Of a stretch of DNA of 64,000 nt, positions 1-8,002 are shown one piece after another (positions within the stretch are counted from its first letter, which is position 1; each line of letters starts with the position of its first letter). The notes below the pieces were generated by a model, which saw only the letters and a list, made by a program, of their open reading frames with translations, was not told the origin of the DNA and ran no database searches. Source of the DNA: JALQTD01 sp965656785 (lineage in GTDB: Bacteria > Bacteroidota > Bacteroidia > Flavobacteriales_D > Sanyastnellaceae); NCBI GenBank assembly GCA_965656785.1, contig CBFHLY010000011.1, forward strand, positions 19,541 through 83,540, given 5' to 3'. The translations under genes were made by a program, and so were the position numbers.

Positions 1-1
1 G

Positions 2-619
2 GTGCAGAGCGCGTTGCTCGAGGCGATGCAGGAACGGCAGGTGACCATCGGGGCGGAGACGTTCAAGTTGCCGCAACCGTTTTTGGTTTTGGCCACCCAA
101 AACCCGGTCGAGCAAGAAGGCACGTACCCGCTGCCGGAAGCGCAAGTCGACCGATTCCTGCTGAAAGTCGTCATCGGCTATCCGACGAAGGACGAGGAAC
201 AGCAGATCATTCGGGTGAACCTGCGGCCGGAAGGCATGCACAAGCCGCAAGCCGTGGTCACGCCGGAACAAATCATTTCCGCCCGCGAATGGGTGCGGAA
301 GATTTACATGGACGAAAAGGTGGAGCGCTACATCGTGGACCTCGTGTTCGCGACGCGTACGCCGGAAGAAGTCGGGCTCGGCCACCTCGGCCAGCTCATC
401 AGCTTCGGGGCGTCGCCGCGGGCTTCCATCGGCCTCGGGGTGGCGGCGAAGGCCCACGCGTTCTTGCAGCACCGCGGGTACGTGACGCCGGAAGACGTGC
501 GGGCCGTGGCGATGGATGTCATGCGCCACCGCATCGGCATCACCTTCGAGGCGGAGGCCGAAAACATCAGCCAGGAGCAAATCATCACCGAGATCATGGA
601 CCACGTTCAGGTCCCTTGA
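2..619 (+). CDS. moxR: MoxR-family AAA+ ATPase, C-terminal part (5' end outside window)
   Basis: The reading frame is already open at the left edge, so only about the last 205 residues are seen. MoxR ATPases are cytoplasmic chaperone-like AAA+ proteins thought to activate von Willebrand factor A (VWA) proteins encoded beside them. Visible motifs are QSALLEAMQERQVTIG, the sensor-1 region LATQNPVEQEGTYPLPEAQ and the arginine-rich DRFLLKV that follows; the remainder matches the MoxR lid domain. The Walker A and B motifs lie outside the window. It is followed after 7 bp by a DUF58 gene and then the Bat genes, the usual Bacteroidota order, so it is very probably the MoxR partner of BatA and BatB. 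The stop/start junction (618-626) carries one copy of the GATTTGGCC motif. Confidence 0.93.
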   Translation: MQSALLEAMQERQVTIGAETFKLPQPFLVLATQNPVEQEGTYPLPEAQVDRFLLKVVIGYPTKDEEQQIIRVNLRPEGMHKPQAVVTPEQIISAREWVRKIYMDEKVERYIVDLVFATRTPEEVGLGHLGQLISFGASPRASIGLGVAAKAHAFLQHRGYVTPEDVRAVAMDVMRHRIGITFEAEAENISQEQIITEIMDHVQVP

Positions 620-626
620 TTTGGCC

Positions 627-1493
627 ATGGACACAGCGGAGCTGATTCAACGGGTGCGGCGGGTTGAGCTCAAAACACGGGGTTTGAGCGACCGCATCTT
701 TTCGGGCGAATACCACAGCGCGTTCAAAGGACGCGGGATGGCGTTTGCCGAAAACCGCGCGTACCAACATGGGGACGAAATCCGCACCATCGATTGGAAC
801 GTGACGGCGCGGATGGGGTCGCCCTTCGTAAAGGTGTTCGAGGAGGAACGGGAGCTGACGGTGTTTTTGATGGTGGACATCAGCGCGTCGAATGCGATGG
901 GAACGCGGTCCAAATCCAAGCGCGAACTCGCCACGGAACTCGCTGCAGTGCTCGCATTCAGTGCCATGGGCAACAACGACAAGGTCGGCGCCATCCTCTT
1001 CAGCGACCGGATTGAGCGGTTCATTCCGCCGAAAAAAGGCCGTTCGCATGTGCTGCGCATCATCCGCGAGATCATCGAGGTGGAACCGGAAGGCCGCGGC
1101 ACCGACTTGAATTCCGCCCTGTCGCACTTCTTGCAGGCCATGAAAAAGCGCACGATTTGTTTCCTCATCAGCGACTTCCGCGACGACGGGTACGATGGCG
1201 CGTTAAAGCGGGCCGGCCGGCGGCACGACCTCGTGGCGTTGCGGCTGGAAGATCCGGTCGAACGGGAACTGCCTGCGGTCGGCTGGCTGCCAGCTACGGA
1301 CCCCGAGACGGGGCGGACGCAGTGGATCAACACGATGAACCGCCGCGCCCGACTGAAAATGAAGAAGCAGGAACGCGAGCGCGAAGAGGCGTTGCGCGCC
1401 CAATTCGCCCGCGCCGGCATTGACCAAGCCGTGTTGTTGACGAATGAACCGTATGTCCAACCGCTCATGCAATTGTTCGATCGCCGTGGGTAA
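627..1493 (+). CDS. DUF58 domain-containing protein of the Bat operon
   Basis: A 288-residue DUF58 protein, a family with a VWA-like fold that almost always sits beside MoxR. The family motif is seen near residues 35-60 (GRGMAFAENRAYQHGDEIRTIDWN), followed by a degenerate MIDAS-like stretch, VDISASNAMG, near residue 90. There is no signal peptide or membrane segment, so it is probably cytosolic and acts with MoxR. I chose ATG 627, which starts MDTAELIQ; the same frame runs further upstream but overlaps moxR and has no family similarity. The end overlaps the start of the next gene, which suggests translational coupling. Its biochemical role is not established. Confidence 0.9.
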   Translation: MDTAELIQRVRRVELKTRGLSDRIFSGEYHSAFKGRGMAFAENRAYQHGDEIRTIDWNVTARMGSPFVKVFEEERELTVFLMVDISASNAMGTRSKSKRELATELAAVLAFSAMGNNDKVGAILFSDRIERFIPPKKGRSHVLRIIREIIEVEPEGRGTDLNSALSHFLQAMKKRTICFLISDFRDDGYDGALKRAGRRHDLVALRLEDPVERELPAVGWLPATDPETGRTQWINTMNRRARLKMKKQEREREEALRAQFARAGIDQAVLLTNEPYVQPLMQLFDRRG

Positions 1494-2439
1494 GTGGATG
1501 CTCTTTGCGGCCGTGTTGTGGACCGCGAGCGCGCAGGCGCAGCAGGTGGAATTGAGGGCGGACACGACCGCGTTGAAGTTGGGAGGCCAAACCTGGATCC
1601 ACCTCCAAACCGTCCGCGACCCCGCCCAAACCGCCTCCGCCTTCGAATGGCCGGTCCTCAAGGACACCCTGCCCGGCGGCTGGGAGATCCTCGAAATCCG
1701 CCCCGCCGACACGACCCTCGTCCCCCTCGACGACGGCCGCGACGCCATCGCCATCACGCAATCCCTGCGCGTCACGACGTGGGATTCCGGGCTCGTTCGC
1801 ATGCCGGCCCTTCCCTTCGTCCTGGACGGCGACACGCTGCTTTCGAACCCCGTCCTCTTCGCCGTGGCGTCCCCCGCCCTCGGCGATGAAGGCCAAATCG
1901 CAAACTTCCACGACATCGTCGAAGTCGACTGGACCTTGGCCGAACGGCTCCGCCGCATCCTCCCCTGGTTCCTGGCTGCCCTCGTCCTCGCAGGACTGGC
2001 ATGGGCCGCCCTGCGGTGGTGGAAAAACCGGGAGCGCGAAGCCGACCGCACGGCCTCCGAACCCGAGAAGCCGCGCGAACCCGCCCACGTCATCGCGCTC
2101 AGGACGCTGCGGGAGATTCAAGAACGCGCGGTTTGGAAACAAGGCAACCCGAAGGGACACCAATCCGCCATCAGCCTCGCGGTGCGGACCTACCTCGAAG
2201 ACCGCTTCGACGTGCCCGCCCTTGAACAAACCACGGGCGACATCGCGCGCACCCTGCGCTCGGTCGCCATCGATTCGGACCTGCGCCGCCAATTCGTCGA
2301 AGTGCTCGAACTCGCCGACCTCGTCAAGTTCGCGAAGTACCGCGGCGACGCGGCGGAACACGAGCGCGCTGTGCGCCGGGCCATCGAACTCGTTGAACGC
2401 ACCCGCCCCGCGGCGGACGAAACCCCATCGGCCTCATGA
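1444..2439 (+). CDS. Bat-operon membrane protein with signal peptide and one membrane segment (BatD/DUF4381-like)
   Basis: A protein of about 317-331 residues. The N-terminus contains a signal peptide (MLFAAVLWTASAQAQ), then a beta-rich extracytoplasmic domain of about 140 residues, a membrane helix (ILPWFLAALVLAGLAWAALRW, about residues 171-192) and a cytoplasmic alpha-helical tail. This layout recurs between DUF58 and batA in Bacteroidota Bat operons and resembles a short BatD. The start is uncertain: ATG 1444, ATG 1453 or GTG 1486 are all in frame, and GTG 1486 would overlap the DUF58 stop and give a compact signal peptide. The stop overlaps the batA start by 4 bp. The function is inferred only from context: a structural partner of the MoxR/VWA envelope complex. 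Confidence 0.8.
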   Translation: MNRMSNRSCNCSIAVGKWMLFAAVLWTASAQAQQVELRADTTALKLGGQTWIHLQTVRDPAQTASAFEWPVLKDTLPGGWEILEIRPADTTLVPLDDGRDAIAITQSLRVTTWDSGLVRMPALPFVLDGDTLLSNPVLFAVASPALGDEGQIANFHDIVEVDWTLAERLRRILPWFLAALVLAGLAWAALRWWKNREREADRTASEPEKPREPAHVIALRTLREIQERAVWKQGNPKGHQSAISLAVRTYLEDRFDVPALEQTTGDIARTLRSVAIDSDLRRQFVEVLELADLVKFAKYRGDAAEHERAVRRAIELVERTRPAADETPSAS

Positions 2440-3506
2440 AACGGTTGATGTGGTCCCTCCTCCCCCACGCCATCGCTCTGCTTGCCGGGGCTTCGGGCAT
2501 GGCTTACGCCAGCCAGCACTTCGAACTGGCCATGCCGTGGGGCCTTGCCTTCGCTGCGTTGGCCGTTGCTTTGGTGGGCTTGCGGGCATGGCGGTTGGCC
2601 ACCGGCCGTTTTCCCTCCGCGATGCTGAATTTACCGGCGGAACGCGGGGTGGGCAGCCGGATGTTGCACGCCGTGACGGAGTTGCCATTTGCGCTGCGCG
2701 GTTTGGCCTTGTTGCTGCTGACGGCGGCGGCGGCGCGCCCCCAGAGCTCGTCGAGCATCGAGGATTTGACCCGAGAAGGCATCGACATCGTGCTGGCCCT
2801 CGACCTCAGTGCTTCCATGCTCAGCAAGGATTTCGATCCCGACCGGCTCGAAGCTTCGAAAGAAGTGGCCACGCAATTCGTGGAATCGCGGCCCGACGAT
2901 CGCATCGGCGTGGTGGCTTACGAAGGCGAAGCGTTCACTCAAGTGCCGCTGACGACCGACCAACGCGTGGTGATGAACGGCATCGAGTCGCTCGAAACCG
3001 GTTTGCTCACGGGCGGAACGGCCATCGGGATGGGGCTCGCCACCGCTGTAACGCGCCTTCGCGATTCCGAGGCAGAAAGCAAGGTCATCATCCTGCTCAC
3101 GGATGGGGTGAACAACTCCGGATCCATCGAACCCATCGACGCCGCGCAGCTCGCGAAGCTCAACAACATCCGCGTGTACACCATCGGCGTCGGAACCATC
3201 GGCAAGGCCCGGAGTCCCGTGGCGAAGAACGGCAACCGCTACCGCTACGATTGGGTCGAGGTAAAAATCGACGAGGACGTGCTCAAGACCATCGCCCGGG
3301 AGACCGGTGGACGCTACTTCCGCGCCACGAACGAAGACAAGCTCGCCGCCATCTACGACGAGATCGACGAGCTCGAAAAAACCCGGTTCAACGTGCTGAG
3401 GTACAACCAAAAAACCGAAGAGTTCACGCCCTTCGCCCTCCTCGCCGCCTTGGCCTTGGTCGCTGAATTCCTGTGTCGAACCTTCTTCATCCGCAGCATC
3501 GCATGA
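2436..3506 (+). CDS. batA: BatA, VWA-domain membrane protein
   Basis: A 356-residue membrane protein. The N-terminal third has hydrophobic segments (about residues 10-50 and 85-105). The VWA domain follows, with an intact MIDAS motif DLSAS (D123-x-S125-x-S127) and LLTDGVNN as the later metal-binding acidic loop. A C-terminal helix (FALLAALALVAEFLCRTFFI) closes the protein, so the VWA domain should face the periplasm between membrane anchors. In Bacteroides the Bat genes were named for aerotolerance; a role in envelope stress is likely but the molecular target is unknown. ATG 2436 overlaps the previous stop (ATGA) and the end overlaps batB in the same way, indicating one coupled operon. Confidence 0.92.
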   Translation: MKRLMWSLLPHAIALLAGASGMAYASQHFELAMPWGLAFAALAVALVGLRAWRLATGRFPSAMLNLPAERGVGSRMLHAVTELPFALRGLALLLLTAAAARPQSSSSIEDLTREGIDIVLALDLSASMLSKDFDPDRLEASKEVATQFVESRPDDRIGVVAYEGEAFTQVPLTTDQRVVMNGIESLETGLLTGGTAIGMGLATAVTRLRDSEAESKVIILLTDGVNNSGSIEPIDAAQLAKLNNIRVYTIGVGTIGKARSPVAKNGNRYRYDWVEVKIDEDVLKTIARETGGRYFRATNEDKLAAIYDEIDELEKTRFNVLRYNQKTEEFTPFALLAALALVAEFLCRTFFIRSIA

Positions 3507-4648
3507 ACGCTCCTTCTGCCTTCCGGACTTACCCGATTGCGGTGGCGCTGATTTTGGCGGAATTGGCGTTCTGGGCACTGCTCATTGCGGCTTGGGTGAC
3601 CGTTCAGCGGGTGGCTCCCAACGTGCAACTTGAGCACGAAACGTGGGGGTGGATGCTGGCGTCGCTGCCGGTGATGTTGGTGCTGTTCTTGCTGCACTTG
3701 GAATGGAAGCGTCGGGCGATGGACCGGCTGATGGACAGCAAGTTGATTCCGGACTTCATGCCGCGGTTGCGGCCGGGGCGGGATGGCTGGCGATTCCTGG
3801 TTTGGCGCTTTGCGATGGCCGCGGTGTTGCTCGGGATTTTGGACCCAAAAGTGGGGGCCAAACTCAAGGAAATCACCACCGAAGGAGTGGACGTGATGGT
3901 CGCGCTCGACGTGTCGAACAGCATGATGGCGGAGGACGTGGGCATGGACCGATTGGGCCTGGCAAAACGCACCATTGAGCGGCTCATCAACCAACTGGAT
4001 GGCGACCGGATGGGGTTGGTGGTCTTTGCGGGAGAAGCGTACGTGCAATGCCCCATCACCACGGATTACGGGGCGATGAAGCTGTTTCTGGATCAGGTAT
4101 CGTGCGACCTCGTGGCCACGCAGGGAACGGCCATCGGCCGGGCCATCGAAACGTGCGCGGAGGCGTTTGACGAGGAATCCACGGCGAGCCGGGTCATCTT
4201 GGTGATGACGGATGGGGAAAACCACGAAGACGACGCGGAGGATGCTGCAAAAAAGGCGCGATCGAATGGCATCGAAGTGCACACCATCGGCATGGGGTCG
4301 CTGGAGGGCGCGCCCATTCCCCTGTTTGACCGATACGGCCACGCCCGAGGCTTCAAGAGCGACGCGGATGGCAAGCCCGTGGTGACGGCGTTGAACGAGA
4401 ACATGCTTATCGGCATCGCGAATGCGGGTGGGGGCACGTTCACGCTCGCCGGAAAGGGCTTCGTCGACTTGAACCCTGTGCGTTCAGCGCTGGATCAGCT
4501 CGAACAACAGGAGGTCGCGCAGATTGCGTATACGGATTTTGAGCACCGCGCTTCGTGGTTCTTCTTCGCTGCGATGGTGCTGTTGTTCGGCGAAGCGGTC
4601 ATCAATGCAGGCCAAACCGGACGTCATCCCAAACCCGTCGCCCGATGA
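3503..4648 (+). CDS. batB: BatB, VWA-domain membrane protein
   Basis: A 381-residue paralogue of the preceding BatA. Two N-terminal hydrophobic stretches (about residues 10-30 and 50-70) precede a VWA domain with MIDAS motif DVSNS (D136-x-S138-x-S140) and VMTDGENHEDD downstream; a C-terminal helix (WFFFAAMVLLFGEAVI) follows. ATG 3503 is chosen because it makes the ATGA overlap with the batA stop; an in-frame ATG 30 bp upstream lies inside batA. The segment GAPIPLFDRYGHARGFK is the region between VWA and membrane anchor that is typical of BatB. The protein probably forms a complex with BatA and the TPR protein BatC, with MoxR as the chaperone. Confidence 0.92.
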   Translation: MNAPSAFRTYPIAVALILAELAFWALLIAAWVTVQRVAPNVQLEHETWGWMLASLPVMLVLFLLHLEWKRRAMDRLMDSKLIPDFMPRLRPGRDGWRFLVWRFAMAAVLLGILDPKVGAKLKEITTEGVDVMVALDVSNSMMAEDVGMDRLGLAKRTIERLINQLDGDRMGLVVFAGEAYVQCPITTDYGAMKLFLDQVSCDLVATQGTAIGRAIETCAEAFDEESTASRVILVMTDGENHEDDAEDAAKKARSNGIEVHTIGMGSLEGAPIPLFDRYGHARGFKSDADGKPVVTALNENMLIGIANAGGGTFTLAGKGFVDLNPVRSALDQLEQQEVAQIAYTDFEHRASWFFFAAMVLLFGEAVINAGQTGRHPKPVAR

Positions 4649-5511
4649 ACACCCCACCACTCCTCCTCCGACTCGTCGCGGTGCTGCTGCTGGGCTCCGC
4701 GTGCGTTGCGGCCTCCGCGCAATCCGACCTCGACGCGAAGGCGGCCATCTTGGACGGCATCGACGCCTACCGGGCGAACACGGGCGCTGCGGACAGCCTG
4801 TTTGCCCTTGGCACCACCCACTCGGAACTGGCTGCCGTGGCCGAGTACAACCTCGGACGCGCCTTCGTCCAATCGGGCGACACCGCCCGCGCCCAATCGG
4901 CCTTCCGCAAGGCCATCGGGTCCACCGAAGACCGCGCTTTGAAGTCGTCCGCGTGGCACAATTTGGGGAACCTGAGTTTGCAGCAGAGCGAGCTCAGTCC
5001 TGCCATTCAAGCGTACAAGCAGGCGCTGCGGGAAAACCCTGAGAATGAGGAGGCGCGGTACAATTTGGCCTACGCCATGCGGCTTGCGCAGCAGCAGCAG
5101 GACCAAAATCAAGACCAGCAGCAGGACCAGGACCAGGACCAGGACCAGGACCAGGACCAGGACCAAAATCAAGACGATCAGCAAAACCAGGACCAGCAGG
5201 ACCAAGACAGCGAGCAACAGCAGGACGAGCAGCAAGGCGACGGCGAGCAACAACAGGACGAGCAGCAGGGCCAAGACGGCGAGCAACAGCAGGACGAGCA
5301 GCAAGGCGACCAGCAACAGGAAAGCGAGGCGGAAGACGGCGAGGGCCAGCAAGGCGAACAGCCCCAGCAGCAACCAGTCGAAGGCCAAATTTCCCCCGAA
5401 GACATGGAGCGAATCCTGGAGAGTTTGGAACGCAACGAAGCGGCCATTCAAGCCAAATTGCAGCAGCAACGAAACGGCGGTGAACGGCGAACCATTGAAA
5501 AGGACTGGTGA
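4645..5511 (+). CDS. batC: BatC, exported TPR protein with a long Q/D-rich tail
   Basis: A 288-residue exported protein: signal peptide (LLRLVAVLLLGSACVAASAQ), two or three TPR repeats at about residues 60-145 (for example AEYNLGRAFVQSGDTARAQ and AWHNLGNLSLQQSELSPA), then a highly repetitive, strongly hydrophilic Q/D/E-rich segment of about 95 residues, and a short conserved tail (ISPEDMERILESLERNEAAIQ). That tail is typical of BatC and presumably a docking site. ATG 4645 overlaps the batB stop by ATGA. The low-complexity region contains six perfect GACCAG hexamers (5125-5160), a site for in-frame length variation. Confidence in the name comes from both the domain order and its place between batB and batD. 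Confidence 0.88.
   Translation: MNTPPLLLRLVAVLLLGSACVAASAQSDLDAKAAILDGIDAYRANTGAADSLFALGTTHSELAAVAEYNLGRAFVQSGDTARAQSAFRKAIGSTEDRALKSSAWHNLGNLSLQQSELSPAIQAYKQALRENPENEEARYNLAYAMRLAQQQQDQNQDQQQDQDQDQDQDQDQDQNQDDQQNQDQQDQDSEQQQDEQQGDGEQQQDEQQGQDGEQQQDEQQGDQQQESEAEDGEGQQGEQPQQQPVEGQISPEDMERILESLERNEAAIQAKLQQQRNGGERRTIEKDW
5125..5160 (+). repeat. six tandem GACCAG hexamers inside batC
   Basis: GACCAG is repeated six times without error, encoding alternating Asp and Gln. Slippage here would change length by whole dipeptides and keep the frame. It sits in the low-complexity linker between the TPR domain and the BatC tail. Confidence 0.9.
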
Positions 5512-7241
5512 TGACGCACGAAATGAATTGGATGCGAATCGGATGGCTTTGGATCGCACTGATCGGAAGCTTCGGCACTTGGGCCCAGGAGGCGTCAGCG
5601 GAATTGACCGTGGACCGGAGCACCGTCTTGCGCGGGGAATCCGTCCAACTGACGTTCACCTTCAACAATTGCGACGCCAACATCACCGTGCCCGCAATCG
5701 CCGGCTTGAAATACGCCTACGGCCCGGCGAAGGGCAACAACGTCACGTTCGGCAACGGTCGACGGTCCAGCCAGTCCATGTACACGTACACGTACGTGGT
5801 GACGGCTGAAAACGATGTGCAAGTCCCCTCCTATTCCATCCAGACGAACAAGGGAACCTTCCAAACAGACGCCTTCACCATTCGCGTTAAAAAACCGGGA
5901 AACAGCGCTTCCAACAGGGGGGCTTCGGCGGTGCTCGATCGGGAAGTGGCCATGGTCATCGACCTCTCCAAGCGCAACGTCGTGGTGGGCGAGCCCGTAG
6001 TGGCCACGCTGCAGATTTATTCCCAAATGTCCGGTTTGGATGTGCGCGATTATTCCATTCCAGAGTTCACCGGGTTTTGGAAAGAATCTGTGGACTTGCC
6101 CAACCCGAGTTTCGAACCACGGTTGCTCAACGGCCGACGCATTCAGGTGGCGACCGTGGGAAAATTTGTGCTGTTTCCGCAACAAACCGGGGAACTGACC
6201 ATCGACGGATTCGAGCTCACCGGCTACGTGCGCACGTCGTTTTTCAATGGCCGGAACGTGGCCGCTGCGGCTGATCCCGTCACCGTTCGCGTCAGCCCGC
6301 TGCCTGCTCCCGTTCCAGCCGCACACCTCGGAGCGTTTAAGCGGCTCGACGTGGAGCTGAAAGCCTCCGAATTGGAATTCGAAGCGAACCAAGCCTTCAC
6401 GGTCGACATCGCATTCAAGGGGAACGGCAACCTCAAGTTCCTGCGAGAGCCCCAATGGGAATGGCCGCGCGATTTTGAGGTGTTCGATCCCGAGGTGAAA
6501 GACCGCATCAGCATTGAAGATGTGGGCGAAGTCGGGAGCCGCACGTTCCATTACGTCATCATCCCCCGAACCACCGGAACCTTCAACGTGCCGGAGCTTC
6601 GCGTGAGTTGGTACGATGCGGCCCGGGGCGAGCACGTGGAACGCCAACTCGGAGGCGAATCGTTGACGGTTACGGCCGGCAATGGAACGCCGTCGGCCAC
6701 CTTGTCCTACAATTCCAAGTCCGACATCCAAATCCTGAACCAAGACATTCGGTACATCCAGCTCGAAGCGGACCGATTCGTTCCGCTCAGTGCCGGCGGT
6801 TGGATGAAGGCCGGTTTGGCCTCGGGACTGGCCATCGGACCGTTGCAGTGGCTGTTGCTGTGGGCCCTCCGCCGCCGCAAAGACGCTGAAGCACGCGACA
6901 TCAAAGGCACGCGCAAGCGCCAGGCCAAATCCCGCATCCGCAAAGAACTCCGCGAAGCCCAAAAATCCATCGACAACCCGGCCGCCTTCCACGTGGCCCT
7001 CGGTCACGGCCTCGAAGCGTACCTCATCGCCAAGCTCGGGTGGAGCCAAAGCCAGTACACGCGCACCGGCGCACTGACGGCCCTTGCTCAAACCGCCCCG
7101 ACCACCCAGCCGGAATGGCAGTCCTTGCTTGAAGCGCTGGACCTCGCGCGCTATGCCCCCGGCAGCACCGCACCGCCGCAAACCCTGTACGATCAAGCCG
7201 TGAACCTGGTCGAACGCACCGAAAAGGAATGGAAATCATGA
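5511..7241 (+). CDS. batD: BatD, BatD-family (oxygen tolerance) membrane protein
   Basis: A 576-residue exported membrane protein. It has a signal peptide (IGWLWIALIGSFGTWAQ), beta-sandwich domains starting with ELTVDRSTVLRGESVQLTF and ending near residue 420 (the BatD family, formerly oxygen tolerance), one membrane helix at about residues 435-455 (ASGLAIGPLQWLLLWAL) and a basic then helical cytoplasmic tail. ATG 5511 shares its A with the batC stop codon; GTG 5508 is an in-frame alternative. Length and architecture fit BatD of other Bacteroidota. It is likely the extracytoplasmic scaffold of the Bat complex; this is inference from family and operon. Confidence 0.9.
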   Translation: MTHEMNWMRIGWLWIALIGSFGTWAQEASAELTVDRSTVLRGESVQLTFTFNNCDANITVPAIAGLKYAYGPAKGNNVTFGNGRRSSQSMYTYTYVVTAENDVQVPSYSIQTNKGTFQTDAFTIRVKKPGNSASNRGASAVLDREVAMVIDLSKRNVVVGEPVVATLQIYSQMSGLDVRDYSIPEFTGFWKESVDLPNPSFEPRLLNGRRIQVATVGKFVLFPQQTGELTIDGFELTGYVRTSFFNGRNVAAAADPVTVRVSPLPAPVPAAHLGAFKRLDVELKASELEFEANQAFTVDIAFKGNGNLKFLREPQWEWPRDFEVFDPEVKDRISIEDVGEVGSRTFHYVIIPRTTGTFNVPELRVSWYDAARGEHVERQLGGESLTVTAGNGTPSATLSYNSKSDIQILNQDIRYIQLEADRFVPLSAGGWMKAGLASGLAIGPLQWLLLWALRRRKDAEARDIKGTRKRQAKSRIRKELREAQKSIDNPAAFHVALGHGLEAYLIAKLGWSQSQYTRTGALTALAQTAPTTQPEWQSLLEALDLARYAPGSTAPPQTLYDQAVNLVERTEKEWKS

Positions 7242-8002
7242 AACAGCTCGGGATGATCGCCTTGATGCTCGTCCTTGCGAACGCTGCGGCCGCGAGCACG
7301 GTGGAGGACTGCGAGGCGCAATTTGAGGCGGGCAACGCCGCGTATGAGGCGGGTTCGTTTGCCGAAGCGGCGGAGGCGTACGAAGCGGTGTTGGCGGAGT
7401 GCCAGAGCTTTGAGGCGGAGTACAATTTGGCCAATGCGAGCTTCAAACTGGGCCAAATCGGACGCAGCATCCTCCACTACGAGCGCGCCCTGCAACTCGA
7501 CCCGAACAACGACGACGCGCGTGCCAACCTTCAACTCGCCAACACGAAAGTGACCGACCGCATCGAACCGCTGCCCACGCAGGGATTGCGGGACTTGTGG
7601 GAACGCGTGGTGGCGAAGGGGCGTTTGGGATTCTGGTCGGTGACGTTGCTGGTGTTGTGGCTCGGGGGATTCGGGGCGCTCTCCTGGCGGCTGTTGGCCC
7701 GCGAAGAAGCCATGCGGCGCATCGCCACCACCATGGCTGCGGTCCTGCTCGCCCTGAGCGTGGGCGCAGGGTTCCTCTTTTCTGCAACGCTCCACCGCGA
7801 TGACATGAGCCATGAAGCGGTCATCCTCACCCCGACTGCAGAAATCCGCAACGCACCCCAAACGACCAACAGCTTGGTGCTGTTCATCCTACACGAAGGC
7901 ACGAAGGGGCGCATCCTCTCCCGGACGTCCGATTGGATTGAGCTCGAATTCGCCAACGGAAGCGTCGGTTGGGTGGCCGCCGGACAGGTCGCCGAAGTTT
8001 AA
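7238..8002 (+). CDS. batE: BatE, TPR and SH3-like domain membrane protein
   Basis: A 254-residue protein: signal peptide (MIALMLVLANAAAA), TPR repeats (about residues 20-105, including AEYNLANASFKLGQIGRS), two membrane helices (WSVTLLVLWLGGFGALSW and TMAAVLLALSVGAGFLF), and a C-terminal bacterial SH3-like domain (about 185-254, ending WIELEFANGSVGWVAAGQVAEV). ATG 7238 overlaps the batD stop (ATGA); ATG 7229 is an alternative three codons earlier. It is the last gene of the Bat operon. Its stop codon overlaps, on the opposite strand, the stop of the M36-like protease gene (both use the TTAA at 7999-8002), so the two operons converge with no spacer. Confidence 0.88.
   Translation: MKQLGMIALMLVLANAAAASTVEDCEAQFEAGNAAYEAGSFAEAAEAYEAVLAECQSFEAEYNLANASFKLGQIGRSILHYERALQLDPNNDDARANLQLANTKVTDRIEPLPTQGLRDLWERVVAKGRLGFWSVTLLVLWLGGFGALSWRLLAREEAMRRIATTMAAVLLALSVGAGFLFSATLHRDDMSHEAVILTPTAEIRNAPQTTNSLVLFILHEGTKGRILSRTSDWIELEFANGSVGWVAAGQVAEV

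Noticed and set aside
5125..5160. phase-variable on/off switch in batC
   Set aside because: The repeat unit is 6 bp, so slippage changes length but not frame.
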